Assembly: GCA_016934985.1 (NCBI GenBank)
Contig: JAFGRU010000047.1
Span: 1 to 64,000, forward strand
Reading direction: 5' to 3'
From: Deltaproteobacteria bacterium
GTDB taxonomy: Bacteria; Desulfobacterota; Desulfuromonadia; Desulfuromonadales; JAAYDE01
Length of the DNA stretch: 64,000 nt
Positions 21,948-31,769 of this stretch are shown one piece after another (position 1 is the stretch's first letter; each line of letters opens with the position of its first letter). A model generated the notes under the pieces. The model was not told the DNA's origin and searched no databases. It saw nothing but the letters and a program-made list of their open reading frames with translations. The position numbers and the translations under genes were made by a program.

Positions 21948-24599
21948 TCAGGATGCCCCGACCATGTTTTTCAAAAACTCTTCGGTCTTCTCCAGGGTAG
22001 CGTCCAGCTTTTCAGGTTTGCTGCCACCGGCCTGGGCAAAGTCGGGACGACCGCCGCCCTTGCCTCCTACCTGCTCAGCCAGGGTTTTGATCAGTTGCCC
22101 GGCGTGGACTTTGCCGGCCAGATCCTTGGTGACGCTGACGAGGAGATTGACCTTGCCGTTGTTTTCACAACCCAGGACCACAACTCCCGATTTCAGCTTG
22201 TCCCGAAGCTGGTCGCCCATGTCACGCAGGGTTTTGGCCTGCTCACCGGGGACTTTAACGGCCAGCAGGTTGATTCCCTCTACGGTGCGGACATTGTCCA
22301 TGAGATCGCCGGCCTGGTTGGCCGCCATCTTTTCATTCAGTTTTTCCACCTCCCGCTCCAGTTCCTTCTGGCGTTCCAGGAGTTTCTGGACACGGGTCTC
22401 CAGGTTTGATGGATCGCTCTTCAGCAGGCCGGCGGTTCTTTCCAGCAGGGCCTCTTGCTCCTGGATGGTTTCCAGAGCGCGGGCGCCGGTTGCCGCTTCG
22501 ATACGGCGGACCCCGGCTGCGATGCCGGTCTCGTGGAGGATTTTGAAAAAGCCGATGTTGCCGGATGATTCGGCATGAGTGCCGCCGCAGAGTTCCATGC
22601 TGAATTCACCCATGCGGACGACCCGGGAAGAGTCGCCGTATTTTTCGCCGAAGAGTGCTGTTGCCCCCGCTTTGATGGCTTCCTCAGTGGTCATCTCTTT
22701 GGTTTCGACAGTGAAGTTGCCGCGAATGTTGGCATTCACCTCTTTTTCAACCTGCCGGATTTCGTCGCGGCTGAGGGGTGAGAAGTGAGTGAAGTCGAAA
22801 CGCAAACGTTCAGGACTGACAAGAGAACCGGCTTGTTTAATATGATCGCCAAGAATTTTGACCAGAGCGGCTTGGAGAATGTGGGTAGCAGTATGATTGA
22901 GAGCTGTAGCCTGGCGGGCTTCCTGGTCAACGCTGAGAGAAGCCTTGTCCCCTTTTTTGATATCCCCGGAAACAACCTTCCCTTTGTGTACGGTCAGCTC
23001 GGGGACCGGTTTCTTGGTGTCCATGACCTGAAAGTGTGCCGTAGCGGTCCTGATTTCGCCCCGGTCGCCGACCTGGCCACCGGATTCGCCATAAAACGGG
23101 GTGTTGTCCACTATGATGTCGACAGTATCGCCTTCGCGGGCAGTTTCGACCGGTTTTCCCTCCTTGACGAGGGCCAGGACTTTTGCGTTTTCGGCAACGG
23201 TCTGATAACCGCAGAAGCCCGAAAACAGTCCTTCGCGGACTAATTCTTTGTAGATGCCTTCCACCGCCTCCTCTCCGGAACCTTTCCAATGTTCGCGGGC
23301 TTTTTCGCGCTGGGCTTCCATACACTTCGCAAATTCTTCGTTGTCAACGGAAAGCCCTTTGGCGGCGATAATATCCTCGGTCAGGTCAAGGGGAAAGCCG
23401 AAGGTGTCATAGAGGCGGAAAGCGACAGCACCGGAAAACACCTGGTTTTGACTATTTTCCAGCTTGGCAATCTCCTCGGTGAGAAGGTGGAGGCCGTTGT
23501 CGAGGGTTTGGAGAAATCTTTCTTCTTCATTAAGCACGACCTTGCCGACGTAGCTTTTTCTTTTTACCAGTTCCGGATAGGCCTCGCTCATGGCATCCAT
23601 GACCGCAAGGCAGGTTTTGTGGAGCACCGGTTCGTTGAAGCCGAGCATCTTGGCGTGCCGGGCCGCCCGGCGCATGATGCGGCGCAGTACGTAGCCCCGG
23701 CCTTCGTTGCTGGGCAGGATGCCGTCGCTGATGAGAAAGGCCACGGCGCGGCTATGGTCAGCGATGACCCGCATGGAAACGCTGTCTTCTTCGTTGCTGC
23801 CGTAGGTTTTGCCGGAAAGTTTTTCGATGGTAGCGATAATGCCGCGCAGAAGGTCGCAGTCGTAATTGCTTTGAACGCCCTGAACCACGGCTGATATGCG
23901 CTCAAGACCCATGCCGGTGTCGATGGAGGGTTTGGGGAGAGGGGCCATGTCGCCGCTGTCATCGCGGTTGAACTGCATGAAAACCAGGTTCCAGAGTTCC
24001 AGGTACCGGTCGCAGTCACATTTGCCGATACCGCAGTTGTCGCCGCAGGACATCTCCTCGCCCTGGTCGATGAGAATTTCCGAGCAGGGGCCGCAGGGGC
24101 CGGTGTCGCCCATGGACCAGAAGTTGTCCTTTTCGCCCATGCGGACAATCCGCTCAACCGGGACCTTGATGTCATTTTTCCAGATGTCGTAAGCTTCGTC
24201 GTCTTCGCGGAAGACCGTGGCCCAGAGTTTTTCCTGAGGCAGTTTCATTTCCTGGGTCAGAAACTCCCAGGCAAAACGGATGGCCTCGGTTTTAAAGTAA
24301 TCGCCAAAGGAAAAGTTGCCGAGCATTTCAAAAAAGGTATGGTGTCTGGCCGTGTGCCCGACGTTTTCCAGATCGTTATGTTTGCCACCGGCGCGGACAC
24401 ATTTCTGTGAGCTGGCCGCCCGCACATAGTCGCGTTTTTCCCGCCCAAGAAAAACATCCTTGAATTGATTCATACCCGCGTTGATGAAAAGGAGGGTGGG
24501 GTCGCTGTGGGGAATCAGCGGAGAGGATTTGACGACCGTGTGGTGTTTATTTTCAAAATATTCCAAAAAACGTTTACGAATTTCATTGCCCGTCATCAT
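21948..24599 (-). CDS. alaS: Alanyl-tRNA synthetase
   Basis: Charges tRNA-Ala. 883 aa, full family length: class II catalytic domain (NAGMNQFKDVFLG, RHHTFFEMLGNFSFGDYFK), tRNA-recognition domain, editing domain with HTATHILQAAL and CGGTHAESSGNIG (zinc/editing residues), and the C-terminal DHHA1-like domain with GKGGGRPDFAQAGG. It overlaps the end of recX by 17 bases; two adjacent ATG codons (24599, 24596) can serve as start. Confidence 0.98.
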   Translation of the reverse strand: MMTGNEIRKRFLEYFENKHHTVVKSSPLIPHSDPTLLFINAGMNQFKDVFLGREKRDYVRAASSQKCVRAGGKHNDLENVGHTARHHTFFEMLGNFSFGDYFKTEAIRFAWEFLTQEMKLPQEKLWATVFREDDEAYDIWKNDIKVPVERIVRMGEKDNFWSMGDTGPCGPCSEILIDQGEEMSCGDNCGIGKCDCDRYLELWNLVFMQFNRDDSGDMAPLPKPSIDTGMGLERISAVVQGVQSNYDCDLLRGIIATIEKLSGKTYGSNEEDSVSMRVIADHSRAVAFLISDGILPSNEGRGYVLRRIMRRAARHAKMLGFNEPVLHKTCLAVMDAMSEAYPELVKRKSYVGKVVLNEEERFLQTLDNGLHLLTEEIAKLENSQNQVFSGAVAFRLYDTFGFPLDLTEDIIAAKGLSVDNEEFAKCMEAQREKAREHWKGSGEEAVEGIYKELVREGLFSGFCGYQTVAENAKVLALVKEGKPVETAREGDTVDIIVDNTPFYGESGGQVGDRGEIRTATAHFQVMDTKKPVPELTVHKGKVVSGDIKKGDKASLSVDQEARQATALNHTATHILQAALVKILGDHIKQAGSLVSPERLRFDFTHFSPLSRDEIRQVEKEVNANIRGNFTVETKEMTTEEAIKAGATALFGEKYGDSSRVVRMGEFSMELCGGTHAESSGNIGFFKILHETGIAAGVRRIEAATGARALETIQEQEALLERTAGLLKSDPSNLETRVQKLLERQKELEREVEKLNEKMAANQAGDLMDNVRTVEGINLLAVKVPGEQAKTLRDMGDQLRDKLKSGVVVLGCENNGKVNLLVSVTKDLAGKVHAGQLIKTLAEQVGGKGGGRPDFAQAGGSKPEKLDATLEKTEEFLKNMVGAS

Positions 24600-25116
24600 G
24601 GTAGTGATCTTGACCTTTCTTCCTTAAAAACTTCAAAACCGTGGGTAAAGAGAAACCACGGCGCATTAAATAGTTTATCACCCGCCTTTTTTCATTGTCA
24701 CGGGCTTTTTGAAAGTTGAAAGCAGCAAAGCGCTTTTCGAAAATAATGGTGAGGAGGTCATCCTCATTGACATCTTCGGAGGCCTCGTGAATAGCACGAC
24801 GGGCTGTCTCCTCTTCGATGCCGCGTTTGCGGAGATCCTCCATCAGTTTAGGCCCGACGGCACGGCCCTGGGTAATGAGAGCATGTGCCCGTTGTCGGGC
24901 GAATCTGAAATCATCAAGGTAGCCATATTCCCGGCAATGCTTCAGAGCGCCGGCAACAGCGTCGGGGGAAAAACCAGAACGGCTCAGTTTTTTTGTGAGC
25001 TCAGCCTCGCTATGGTCCCTGTAAGTCAACAGGGCCAGCGCTTTTTGCAGGGCCTTGGGGGGCTCAGCTGCCGAAGTCTTCCTGCGGGTTTTCTTCCTCG
25101 TCACGGCTTTTGTCAA
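24583..25116 (-). CDS. recX: Recombination regulator RecX
   Basis: Modulates RecA filaments. 177 aa with a basic N-terminal tail (RKKTRRK), then helical repeats: LLTYRDHSEAELTKKLSRSGF, YGYLDDFRFA, YLMRRGFSLPTVLKFL. The gene overlaps pilT by 53 bases at its start and alaS by 17 bases at its end. A GTG at 25104 would shorten the first overlap slightly. Being two genes after recA matches the usual recA-recX association, with pilT inserted. Confidence 0.88.
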   Translation of the reverse strand: MTKAVTRKKTRRKTSAAEPPKALQKALALLTYRDHSEAELTKKLSRSGFSPDAVAGALKHCREYGYLDDFRFARQRAHALITQGRAVGPKLMEDLRKRGIEEETARRAIHEASEDVNEDDLLTIIFEKRFAAFNFQKARDNEKRRVINYLMRRGFSLPTVLKFLRKKGQDHYHDDGQ

Positions 25117-26212
25117 AATCGTCCCAACTGGTGTCTGAACCTGAAGAAATACCGGACATTTTAAGTTTGAGATCTTCAGGATTGGTAGCCTGTCGCAGCG
25201 CTTCCTCCAGAGTGATCAGTTCCTTTTTTAGCAGACTCAGGAGGGATTGGTCAAATGTCTGCATGCCGTAAGAGACATAACCCTGTTGGATGGCGTCGCG
25301 AATCTCTTTGGTTTTGTCCTTATTGTCGATGAGTTCTTTGGTGCGTGCGGTGCCGACCATGACCTCGACCGCAGGTACACGGCCCTGGCCGTCGGCTCGG
25401 GGGACCAGGCGTTGGGAAACAATTCCTTTGATGACGCTGGAGAGCTGCAGGCGGACCTGGCGCTGATGGTAAGGTGGGAAAACAGAAACAATACGGTTGA
25501 CAGTTTCGGTGGCGTCTACCGTATGCAAAGTTGAAAAGACGAGATGGCCGGTTTCGGCCGCAGTCAGAGCTGTTTCAATGGTTTCAGAGTCCCTCATTTC
25601 ACCGACCAGGATGACATCGGGGTCCTGGCGCAGGGCGCTTTTCAAGGCGACGTTGAAGTTATTGGTGTCATAACCGATTTCACGTTGGTTGATGATGCTT
25701 TTTTTGTCGCGGTGAAGAAATTCAATGGGATCTTCAATGGTGACAATGTGAGAGGTGCGGTTGCTGTTGACGTAGTCAATCATAGCCGCCAGAGAGGTCG
25801 ATTTACCGGTACCGGTAGCGCCGGTCACCAAAACCAGGCCGCGATTATTTTCAGCAATTTTTTTCAGTACGGGCGGAAGAAACAATTCTTCGAGGGTTTT
25901 TACGCCGAAAGGGATGGAGCGCATGACCATGGAGACCGAGCCGCGCTGGGAAAAAACATTGACACGGAAACGTCCCAGACCCGGGACACCGTAGGCAAGG
26001 TCCAGTTCATGGTTTTCCTCGAAATGTTCCCGCTGGCCCTCATTCATGATTTCAATGGCAATTTTCAATGTTGCTTCCGGGGTCATGCGGGGCATTTTAC
26101 CCAGCGGCCGAAGCGCACCATCGATGCGATAAACAGGCGGGATGCCTGCTTTGAGATGGATATCTGAAGCTTTTGCCTGAAGGCCGGTGGAAAGAATGTC
26201 GTACAGTTTCAT
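25064..26212 (-). CDS. pilT: Type IV pilus retraction ATPase PilT
   Basis: Cytoplasmic hexameric ATPase that disassembles type IV pili in twitching motility. 382 aa. N-terminal PAS-like domain with SDIHLKAG; Walker A GATGTGKST (131-139); Asp box TIEDPIEFLH; Walker B VILVGEMRD; His box TGHLVFSTLHT. The acidic C-terminal tail (about 355-382) is longer than in common PilT proteins, so it may be one of several paralogues. It begins right after the recA stop with GAGGA upstream. Confidence 0.94.
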   Translation of the reverse strand: MKLYDILSTGLQAKASDIHLKAGIPPVYRIDGALRPLGKMPRMTPEATLKIAIEIMNEGQREHFEENHELDLAYGVPGLGRFRVNVFSQRGSVSMVMRSIPFGVKTLEELFLPPVLKKIAENNRGLVLVTGATGTGKSTSLAAMIDYVNSNRTSHIVTIEDPIEFLHRDKKSIINQREIGYDTNNFNVALKSALRQDPDVILVGEMRDSETIETALTAAETGHLVFSTLHTVDATETVNRIVSVFPPYHQRQVRLQLSSVIKGIVSQRLVPRADGQGRVPAVEVMVGTARTKELIDNKDKTKEIRDAIQQGYVSYGMQTFDQSLLSLLKKELITLEEALRQATNPEDLKLKMSGISSGSDTSWDDFDKSRDEEENPQEDFGS

Positions 26213-26215
26213 GTT

Positions 26216-27238
26216 TTAATCCTCTTCGGGGGTGGGTATCGGGGCTTCCAGCCCAAATTTCTCACGGATGCGGCGTTCAATTTCTTTGGCCGTATCCCCA
26301 TGCTGTTTCAAAAATTCCTTGGCGTTTTCACGGCCCTGGCCAATGCGCTCTTCCCCGTACGAGAACCAGGCGCCGCTCTTTTCGATGATGTCGGCGTCGA
26401 CCCCGAGGTCGACGATATCGCCCTCGCGGGAGATACCCTGACCGTACATGATGTCGAATTCCGCTTCCTTGAACGGGGGAGCGACCTTGTTTTTCACCAC
26501 CTTGACCCGCGTCCGGCTGCCGATGATGTCCTGGCCCTGCTTGAGGGTGGCGATTTTGCGGATATCCATGCGAACCGTGGCGTAGAATTTCAGCGCATTG
26601 CCTCCGGTCGTGGTCTCCGGGTTGCCGAACATGACGCCGATTTTCATCCTGATCTGGTTAATAAAGATGACGCAACAGTTCGATTTGCTGATAGTTGCCG
26701 TCAATTTACGAAGCGCCTGGGACATGAGACGGGCCTGCAGTCCCATATGGGCATCGCCCATTTCACCCTCGATTTCAGCCCGGGGCACCAGGGCTGCAAC
26801 CGAGTCCACCACAAGGATATCAATGGCGCCGCTGCGTACCAGCACCTCGGTAATTTCAAGGGCCTGTTCTCCGGTATCAGGCTGAGAAACCAGGAGATCG
26901 TCGGTTTTGACCCCGAGCTTACGGGCGTACGAAATATCCAGAGCGTGCTCGGCATCGACAAAAGCGGCAATCCCGCCTTTTTTCTGAGCTTCTGCGGCGA
27001 TGTGCAGGGCCAGGGTGGTTTTGCCCGAGGATTCAGGTCCGTATATCTCAATGATCCGGCCGCGCGGTACGCCGCCGACACCTAAAGCGATGTCAAGGCT
27101 CAAACTGCCGGTGGAAATGGCATTGACGCCGGGGAGGGCTGCGTCCTCGCCGAGGCGCATAATACTGCCTTTGCCGAACTGTTTTTCAATCTGGTTAATG
27201 GCCAGGCCGATGGCTTGTTCCCGGTTGTTGTCAACCAT
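26216..27238 (-). CDS. recA: Recombinase RecA
   Basis: DNA strand exchange and SOS co-protease. 340 aa from ATG 27238, with GAGAGG in front; an upstream ATG at 27253 lies within that ribosome site. Walker [10 protein letters not shown] (67-75), Walker [12 protein letters not shown], the L2-region block [17 protein letters not shown], and an acidic C-terminal tail (PTPEED) are present. No clear LexA box was recognised upstream. Confidence 0.98.
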   Translation of the reverse strand: MVDNNREQAIGLAINQIEKQFGKGSIMRLGEDAALPGVNAISTGSLSLDIALGVGGVPRGRIIEIYGPESSGKTTLALHIAAEAQKKGGIAAFVDAEHALDISYARKLGVKTDDLLVSQPDTGEQALEITEVLVRSGAIDILVVDSVAALVPRAEIEGEMGDAHMGLQARLMSQALRKLTATISKSNCCVIFINQIRMKIGVMFGNPETTTGGNALKFYATVRMDIRKIATLKQGQDIIGSRTRVKVVKNKVAPPFKEAEFDIMYGQGISREGDIVDLGVDADIIEKSGAWFSYGEERIGQGRENAKEFLKQHGDTAKEIERRIREKFGLEAPIPTPEED

Positions 27239-27264
27239 AAAATGACCTCTCAAGTTGAATGGGG

Positions 27265-27852
27265 TTAGTCGGTTTCCAAGTCCTCGGAGAGGGAATCTCC
27301 CAAGGTAATGGAAAACAGCGGTAAATGAACGGCGCCCCTGGGATTCAAGCGGCTTTCAAACAGCACCAGCCTGTCAGCCTTCATTTTCCCGCAATAAACA
27401 TGCCTATATTTTTCCAATAATCTATCCGCCGAGGGAATCGGTTTTTTGACACGGCCAAGAGTGAGATGAGGCGAAAAAGGCCGCTCGTCCTGCTCGAAGC
27501 CAATACAGCTCAATTCTTTTTCTACTGCTGAATGAAGCCTTTTGAAGGCTGCCTGATTTTTCACGCCAAGCCATATAACCCTGGGTCGGGAGAGAGAAGG
27601 AAATGCACCCAGGCCGGAGATGTCTGTTTCAAAACTTTCCAGTTCTTTTTGGAGCGGTTGCATGGCCGTCTTAATTTTGTCAATGTCCTGGCTGGGAATG
27701 TCACCGAAAAACTTGATGGTCAGGTGCATGGTTTCGGGCGAAACCCAACGGACGTCCGGTAAAACGGAAACCAGTTCGGAACGTATAGTATCAATGGCTT
27801 TGATAACATTTTGTCCCAGGGGGACTGCCAGAAATGTTCTCAAAGTCTTCAC
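27265..27852 (-). CDS. thpR: RNA 2',3'-cyclic phosphodiesterase
   Basis: 2H-superfamily enzyme that opens 2',3'-cyclic phosphates on RNA ends; formerly called 2'-5' RNA ligase. 195 aa. The two catalytic HxTx motifs are MHLTIKFFG and HLTLGRV. It starts at a GTG (27852) with GAAAGGG upstream. It is separated from recA by only 26 bases and could be read with it. Confidence 0.93.
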   Translation of the reverse strand: MKTLRTFLAVPLGQNVIKAIDTIRSELVSVLPDVRWVSPETMHLTIKFFGDIPSQDIDKIKTAMQPLQKELESFETDISGLGAFPSLSRPRVIWLGVKNQAAFKRLHSAVEKELSCIGFEQDERPFSPHLTLGRVKKPIPSADRLLEKYRHVYCGKMKADRLVLFESRLNPRGAVHLPLFSITLGDSLSEDLETD

Positions 27853-27943
27853 TCTGCTGCCCTTTCAGCCGTCAAAAAATTGAATCCAATTGTATCGTGT
27901 AACATGAGGATTTGTAAGAAAAATTATGGCGGCTTGAAATTTC

Positions 27944-29182
27944 TTACGGATATTTCAGAAAATGGCAGCGTAACAGGTTGAGAGCCGTGCAGGCGCTTCT
28001 AAATCGCACCTTTTCCCGGTCGCCCGGGAAAAGGAACGGAAAAACTTTTTCTTTGCGGGCGTCGGCAAGGGCAATAAAAACTGTACCAACCGGTTTCTGC
28101 GGGGTTCCCCCATCCGGCCCGGCTATGCCGGTGACAGCCAAAGCCAGGTCGGACCCTGAGGCTTTGCGGATGCCCCGTACCATGGCCAGGGCGCACTCTT
28201 CGCTGACCGCTCCCGGGCCGTTGAATATATCTTCAGAAACCTGAAGCCAGTTGATTTTTGCCCGGTTGGAGTAGGTCACGGCCCCCCGCTCCAGGAAAGC
28301 GGATGACCCCGGAATGTCGGTGAGCATTTTGGCAATCCAGCCGCCCGTGCATGACTCCGCCAGAGAGAGGGTTTGACCGGAGCGGATCAAAAGTTCGGTG
28401 ACATTTCCGACCAGGGTTTCGTCATCTTCCGCAACCAGCTGTTCAGCGAAGCGGGCACGTATTTTGGTGCCGGCCTGAGCCAGCAATTCCGGCCCTTTTC
28501 TGTCGCGGAGACTGAGCCTGATGTTGACGAAAGGAAATTTGACACAAATGCCAATTTGAAACAGGTCGGACAGGTTGAGGGAATCCAATATGCTTTCGGC
28601 ATTAGACTCCGGCAGGCCCAGAAGCTTGAAGGTTTTCTGGTGCCAGGGAACGGCCTCAGGGAAGTTTTCGTTAAGCAGAGGCAGGACCGAATGCTGAAGC
28701 ATAAACTCCATTTCCTGAGGTACCCCGGGCATAAAAGCGAATAAGCAGTTTTGATGACGCAGGAAGAAGCCGGGAGCACTGCCCCTGTCGTTTTTGAGAA
28801 TCGTGGCGTCATCGGGAACCATGGCCTGTTTTTCCTGGCGTGGGGTCATTTCCCGCCCCAGCTTTTTGAAAAAGCGGCGCACGACCTCCAGGGCTTCCTG
28901 GTTTTTTTTCAGAGGCAGTTGAAAGGCTTGGGCCGCGGCTTCAGCAGTCAGGTCATCGCGGGTGGGTCCGAGACCCCCGGAAACGATCACAACGTCATTC
29001 AGGTTGCCAAGATACAGCAGTGCCTCACCGATGGCTCGAGGATCATCGCCGACACTGATTCTTTGGTTCAGAAGGAAGCCCTGCCGGGAGATAATTAGGG
29101 CCATGCGCTGGGTGTTGCTGTCCGCGATATCGCCGTCCAACAGTTCGTTGCCGATGGTCAGGGCCGCAATCCTGGGATTCAA
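27944..29182 (-). CDS. cinA: CinA: ADP-ribose pyrophosphatase / nicotinamide-nucleotide amidase
   Basis: Pyridine-nucleotide repair and recycling protein. 412 aa with both domains: an N-terminal molybdopterin-binding-like COG1058 domain (IGNELLDGDIADSNT, SGGLGPTRDDLT, MPGVPQEM) and a C-terminal PncC amidase domain from about 250 (LSLAESCTGGWIAKMLTDIPGSS..., GIAGPDGGTPQKPVGTV). The start is a TTG at 29182, supported by AAAGGAG upstream. Confidence 0.95.
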   Translation of the reverse strand: MNPRIAALTIGNELLDGDIADSNTQRMALIISRQGFLLNQRISVGDDPRAIGEALLYLGNLNDVVIVSGGLGPTRDDLTAEAAAQAFQLPLKKNQEALEVVRRFFKKLGREMTPRQEKQAMVPDDATILKNDRGSAPGFFLRHQNCLFAFMPGVPQEMEFMLQHSVLPLLNENFPEAVPWHQKTFKLLGLPESNAESILDSLNLSDLFQIGICVKFPFVNIRLSLRDRKGPELLAQAGTKIRARFAEQLVAEDDETLVGNVTELLIRSGQTLSLAESCTGGWIAKMLTDIPGSSAFLERGAVTYSNRAKINWLQVSEDIFNGPGAVSEECALAMVRGIRKASGSDLALAVTGIAGPDGGTPQKPVGTVFIALADARKEKVFPFLFPGDREKVRFRSACTALNLLRCHFLKYP

Positions 29183-29192
29183 ATTTGCTCCT

Positions 29193-29651
29193 TTAAAAAT
29201 TTTTCAGTATTGGAAGCGTAAGATAGAGAACGGCGGCTGTGTATATTCCCGCCATAACATCGTCAAGAACGACGCCGAAGCCGTTTTTTATATTGCGGTC
29301 GAGCCAGGAGACGGGCGGGGGCTTCAAAATATCGAAAAAACGAAAGAGGACAAAACCGCTTACCGCAACAGGCCATGAAAAGGGCAGCCAGACAACGCCG
29401 ACCAGATAGCCGACGAGTTCGTCGATAACGATGCGCTTATCGTCAACCACGCCGTAAATTTTTCCCGCCTGCCCGGCAATCCAGAAAGAAAAAAGCAACA
29501 GGGCCAGCAAAGCGGCCCCCCGCCCGAAGGGATGAAGCCGGGCTAGAAGGTAAAAAGCCGGAATCCCGGCCAGGGTGCCGATTGTGCCGGGGGCTGCAGG
29601 AAAATATCCCAGGCCGAAATTGCTGGAAAAAACAAGGATTAAACGGTGCAT
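29193..29651 (-). CDS. pgpA: Phosphatidylglycerophosphatase A
   Basis: Membrane phosphatase making phosphatidylglycerol. 152 aa from ATG 29651, five bases past the larC stop. The N-terminal block LGYFPAAPGTIGTLAGIP and DDKRIVIDELVGYLVG are diagnostic, and RFFDILKPPPVSWLDR plus GVVLDDVMAGIYT hold the acidic catalytic residues. Three or four hydrophobic segments. The frame continues to 30062, but that stretch is larC read out of frame. Confidence 0.95.
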   Translation of the reverse strand: MHRLILVFSSNFGLGYFPAAPGTIGTLAGIPAFYLLARLHPFGRGAALLALLLFSFWIAGQAGKIYGVVDDKRIVIDELVGYLVGVVWLPFSWPVAVSGFVLFRFFDILKPPPVSWLDRNIKNGFGVVLDDVMAGIYTAAVLYLTLPILKNF

Positions 29652-29656
29652 GTCTG

Positions 29657-30853
29657 TCAGCTTTTTGAGGGGCGGAACCGTTGTTCCGCTTCCTGGTTGA
29701 TAATACGATAAACCTCGGGAAGAGGGATGTCCTTTTGCCGGGCAATGCGGCGGCAGCATTCGTATTCGGGCGAAATACGCAGGATGTCCTCCCCTTCGAA
29801 AACCAGTTTTAGTGAAACCTCCCCCAGGGAAGAGGCGAAGATATGATTCTCCCGATGAAGTTTCAGGCGTTCGGCGTTGTGTCTGCGAACCCCGATAGCA
29901 CTGGTTTCCCGCATTATCAGCCGGCTCAGGTTTTGAGCGTTCCAAGGCTCGGAAATAACCGTTATCTTTACGCCGGGGCGGTTTTTTTTCATTTGAACAG
30001 GTGCAAAGGAAACATCGAGGGCGCCGCTCTCGAACAGGCGTTCCATCAGGGCGCCGAGCCATTCAGCGCTGCTGTCGTCAAGATTGGTTTCGAGAACCGC
30101 GACATGATCCTTTTCCAAGCCCGGCGCTGCCCGCCGCCCGAGAATTCCGCGCAGAAGGTTGGGCTGCTCGGAAATATCGCGGCTGCCGACTCCGTAACCG
30201 GTTTTTTCAATGGTCATGTCCGGAAAAGGGCAGAAGGTCGCTAATGTAGCGGCAATGGCGGCGCCGGTTGGCGTGACAAGTTCATGGCTCAGACCGCTGT
30301 CGACGAGAGGCAGGCCCTGGAGGATTTCCAGGGTGGCCGGTGCCGGGAGTGGATAATTGCCATGAGCGCAGCGGACCGTTCCTGTGGAGAATGGCAGCGG
30401 GGTGGAAACGATTTCGGGGTTGCCGAGGAGAAACAGGCCAACCGCCGAACCTACAATATCGATGATGGAGTCGACAGACCCCACCTCATGAAAATGCACC
30501 TGGTCTTCCGTCACGCCGTGGATTTTGGCTTCCGCCCGGGCGATACACTGAAAAATTTTCAAGGCACATTCGCGGATATCGGGTTCGAGGCGACTTTTTT
30601 CAATGAGAATTCGGATGTCCCCCCAAGTGCGATGGTGATGCTGCTCCTGGATTGCAATGACAACCCGGCTGCCTTCGATGCCTCGGCGTTTTTCCCGCCT
30701 CGTCGAAATTTCCCAACCGGCCAGGTTAAGAGTTTCCAGCGATCTCCGAATGTCATCAAGGCTGACGCCGAGATCGATCAGCAGGCCGAGAAACATGTCG
30801 CCGGAGATGCCTGAAAAAGTATCGAGATAGAGTATCCTTTTTATTCCGGTCAT
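29657..30853 (-). CDS. larC: LarC: nickel-insertion protein for the nickel-pincer cofactor
   Basis: CTP-dependent cyclometallase that inserts nickel into the pyridinium-dithiocarboxylate precursor of the lactate-racemase cofactor. 398 aa. LYLDTFSGISGDMFLGLLID at the start is diagnostic. VHFHEVGSVDSIIDIVG, TPTGAAIAATL and ETNLDDSSAEWLG follow. Unlike the known split larC1/larC2 arrangement, it is one continuous frame. It overlaps larB by four bases. No larA or larE is present in the window. Confidence 0.93.
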   Translation of the reverse strand: MTGIKRILYLDTFSGISGDMFLGLLIDLGVSLDDIRRSLETLNLAGWEISTRREKRRGIEGSRVVIAIQEQHHHRTWGDIRILIEKSRLEPDIRECALKIFQCIARAEAKIHGVTEDQVHFHEVGSVDSIIDIVGSAVGLFLLGNPEIVSTPLPFSTGTVRCAHGNYPLPAPATLEILQGLPLVDSGLSHELVTPTGAAIAATLATFCPFPDMTIEKTGYGVGSRDISEQPNLLRGILGRRAAPGLEKDHVAVLETNLDDSSAEWLGALMERLFESGALDVSFAPVQMKKNRPGVKITVISEPWNAQNLSRLIMRETSAIGVRRHNAERLKLHRENHIFASSLGEVSLKLVFEGEDILRISPEYECCRRIARQKDIPLPEVYRIINQEAEQRFRPSKS

Positions 30854-31608
30854 TTAAATCCTGTTTGATTGATGCGCGTGGCGGCGCAGGCGGCTCCGAA
30901 ACCGTTGTCGATGTTGACGACCGTCACGCCGCTGGCACATGAGTTGAGCATGCCGAGGAGGGCTGCGAGGCCACCGAACGAAGCGCCGTAACCGACGGAG
31001 GTGGGAACTGCGATTACCGGAACCGCAACCATACCGCCGACAACGGAGGGGAGCGCTCCTTCGAACCCGGCCACGACAATGATGACGGATGCCTCCCGCA
31101 GTTTATCTGTTTTCGACAACAGACGATGCAGACCGGCGACGCCGACATCGATCAGCTCTTCCACCTCATTGCCGAAAATTCTTGCGGTGACGGCGGCCTC
31201 TCTGGCGACGGGCAGATCGGATGTCCCGGCACAGATGATCAAAATCTTCCCTTGGCTTTTTTTCGCTGTCGGATTTTGTTCGATGACGAACGTGCGGCTT
31301 AGAGTATCGTAGTGCCCATCGGGATGGTTCCCCAGCAGGAAGGCCCCTTTTTCTTTTGAAAGACGGGTTACCAGTATATTGGAGTTTTTGTCCTGCATGG
31401 CTTTGACAATGGCATCAAGTTGGTCGCATTCCTTATTCTCCCCGAAAACGACCTCGGGAAAGCCCTGACGCAACTCGCGATGATGATCGATCTGGGCCAT
31501 GCCGAGGTCCTGAAAGGGGAGACCCAAAAGTTTTTTTTCCGCTTCAGCCAGGGAAATTTCTCCTGCCTGGAGGGCATGAAGAAGTTTTTTCAGTTCAGTA
31601 GGATTCAT
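30850..31608 (-). CDS. larB: LarB: pyridinium-3,5-biscarboxylic acid mononucleotide synthase
   Basis: Carboxylates nicotinic acid adenine dinucleotide as the first step of nickel-pincer cofactor synthesis. 252 aa. The C-terminal PurE-like domain shows [47 protein letters not shown] and [20 protein letters not shown]. The N-terminal helices ([22 protein letters not shown]) are usual. Coupled to larC through an ATGA overlap. Confidence 0.94.
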   Translation of the reverse strand: MNPTELKKLLHALQAGEISLAEAEKKLLGLPFQDLGMAQIDHHRELRQGFPEVVFGENKECDQLDAIVKAMQDKNSNILVTRLSKEKGAFLLGNHPDGHYDTLSRTFVIEQNPTAKKSQGKILIICAGTSDLPVAREAAVTARIFGNEVEELIDVGVAGLHRLLSKTDKLREASVIIVVAGFEGALPSVVGGMVAVPVIAVPTSVGYGASFGGLAALLGMLNSCASGVTVVNIDNGFGAACAATRINQTGFK

Positions 31609-31662
31609 AAATGAAAACGGCGATATTAGTTTTTTAAAATGTGTCTGGGTTCTTTGAAAGTA

Positions 31663-31691
31663 TTGACAGGGAAATGGCCAAATGATACTTT
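31663..31691 (+). promoter_or_regulatory. Sigma-70-type promoter
   Basis: TTGACA at 31663-31668, a 17-base spacer, and TACTTT at 31686-31691. It points at the CxxC protein gene starting about 80 bases downstream. The -35 is perfect; the -10 keeps the key first T, A and last T. Confidence 0.6.
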
Positions 31692-31769
31692 TCCAAATCG
31701 GGAAAAGGGGTTTTCAGAACTATGTTTTAACAATATTTTAGCGAAAACGATGGAGCTAAGGAGGTTACT

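Noticed and set aside
29652-30062. N-terminal extension of pgpA
   Set aside because: Overlaps larC out of frame; the family start is at 29651.
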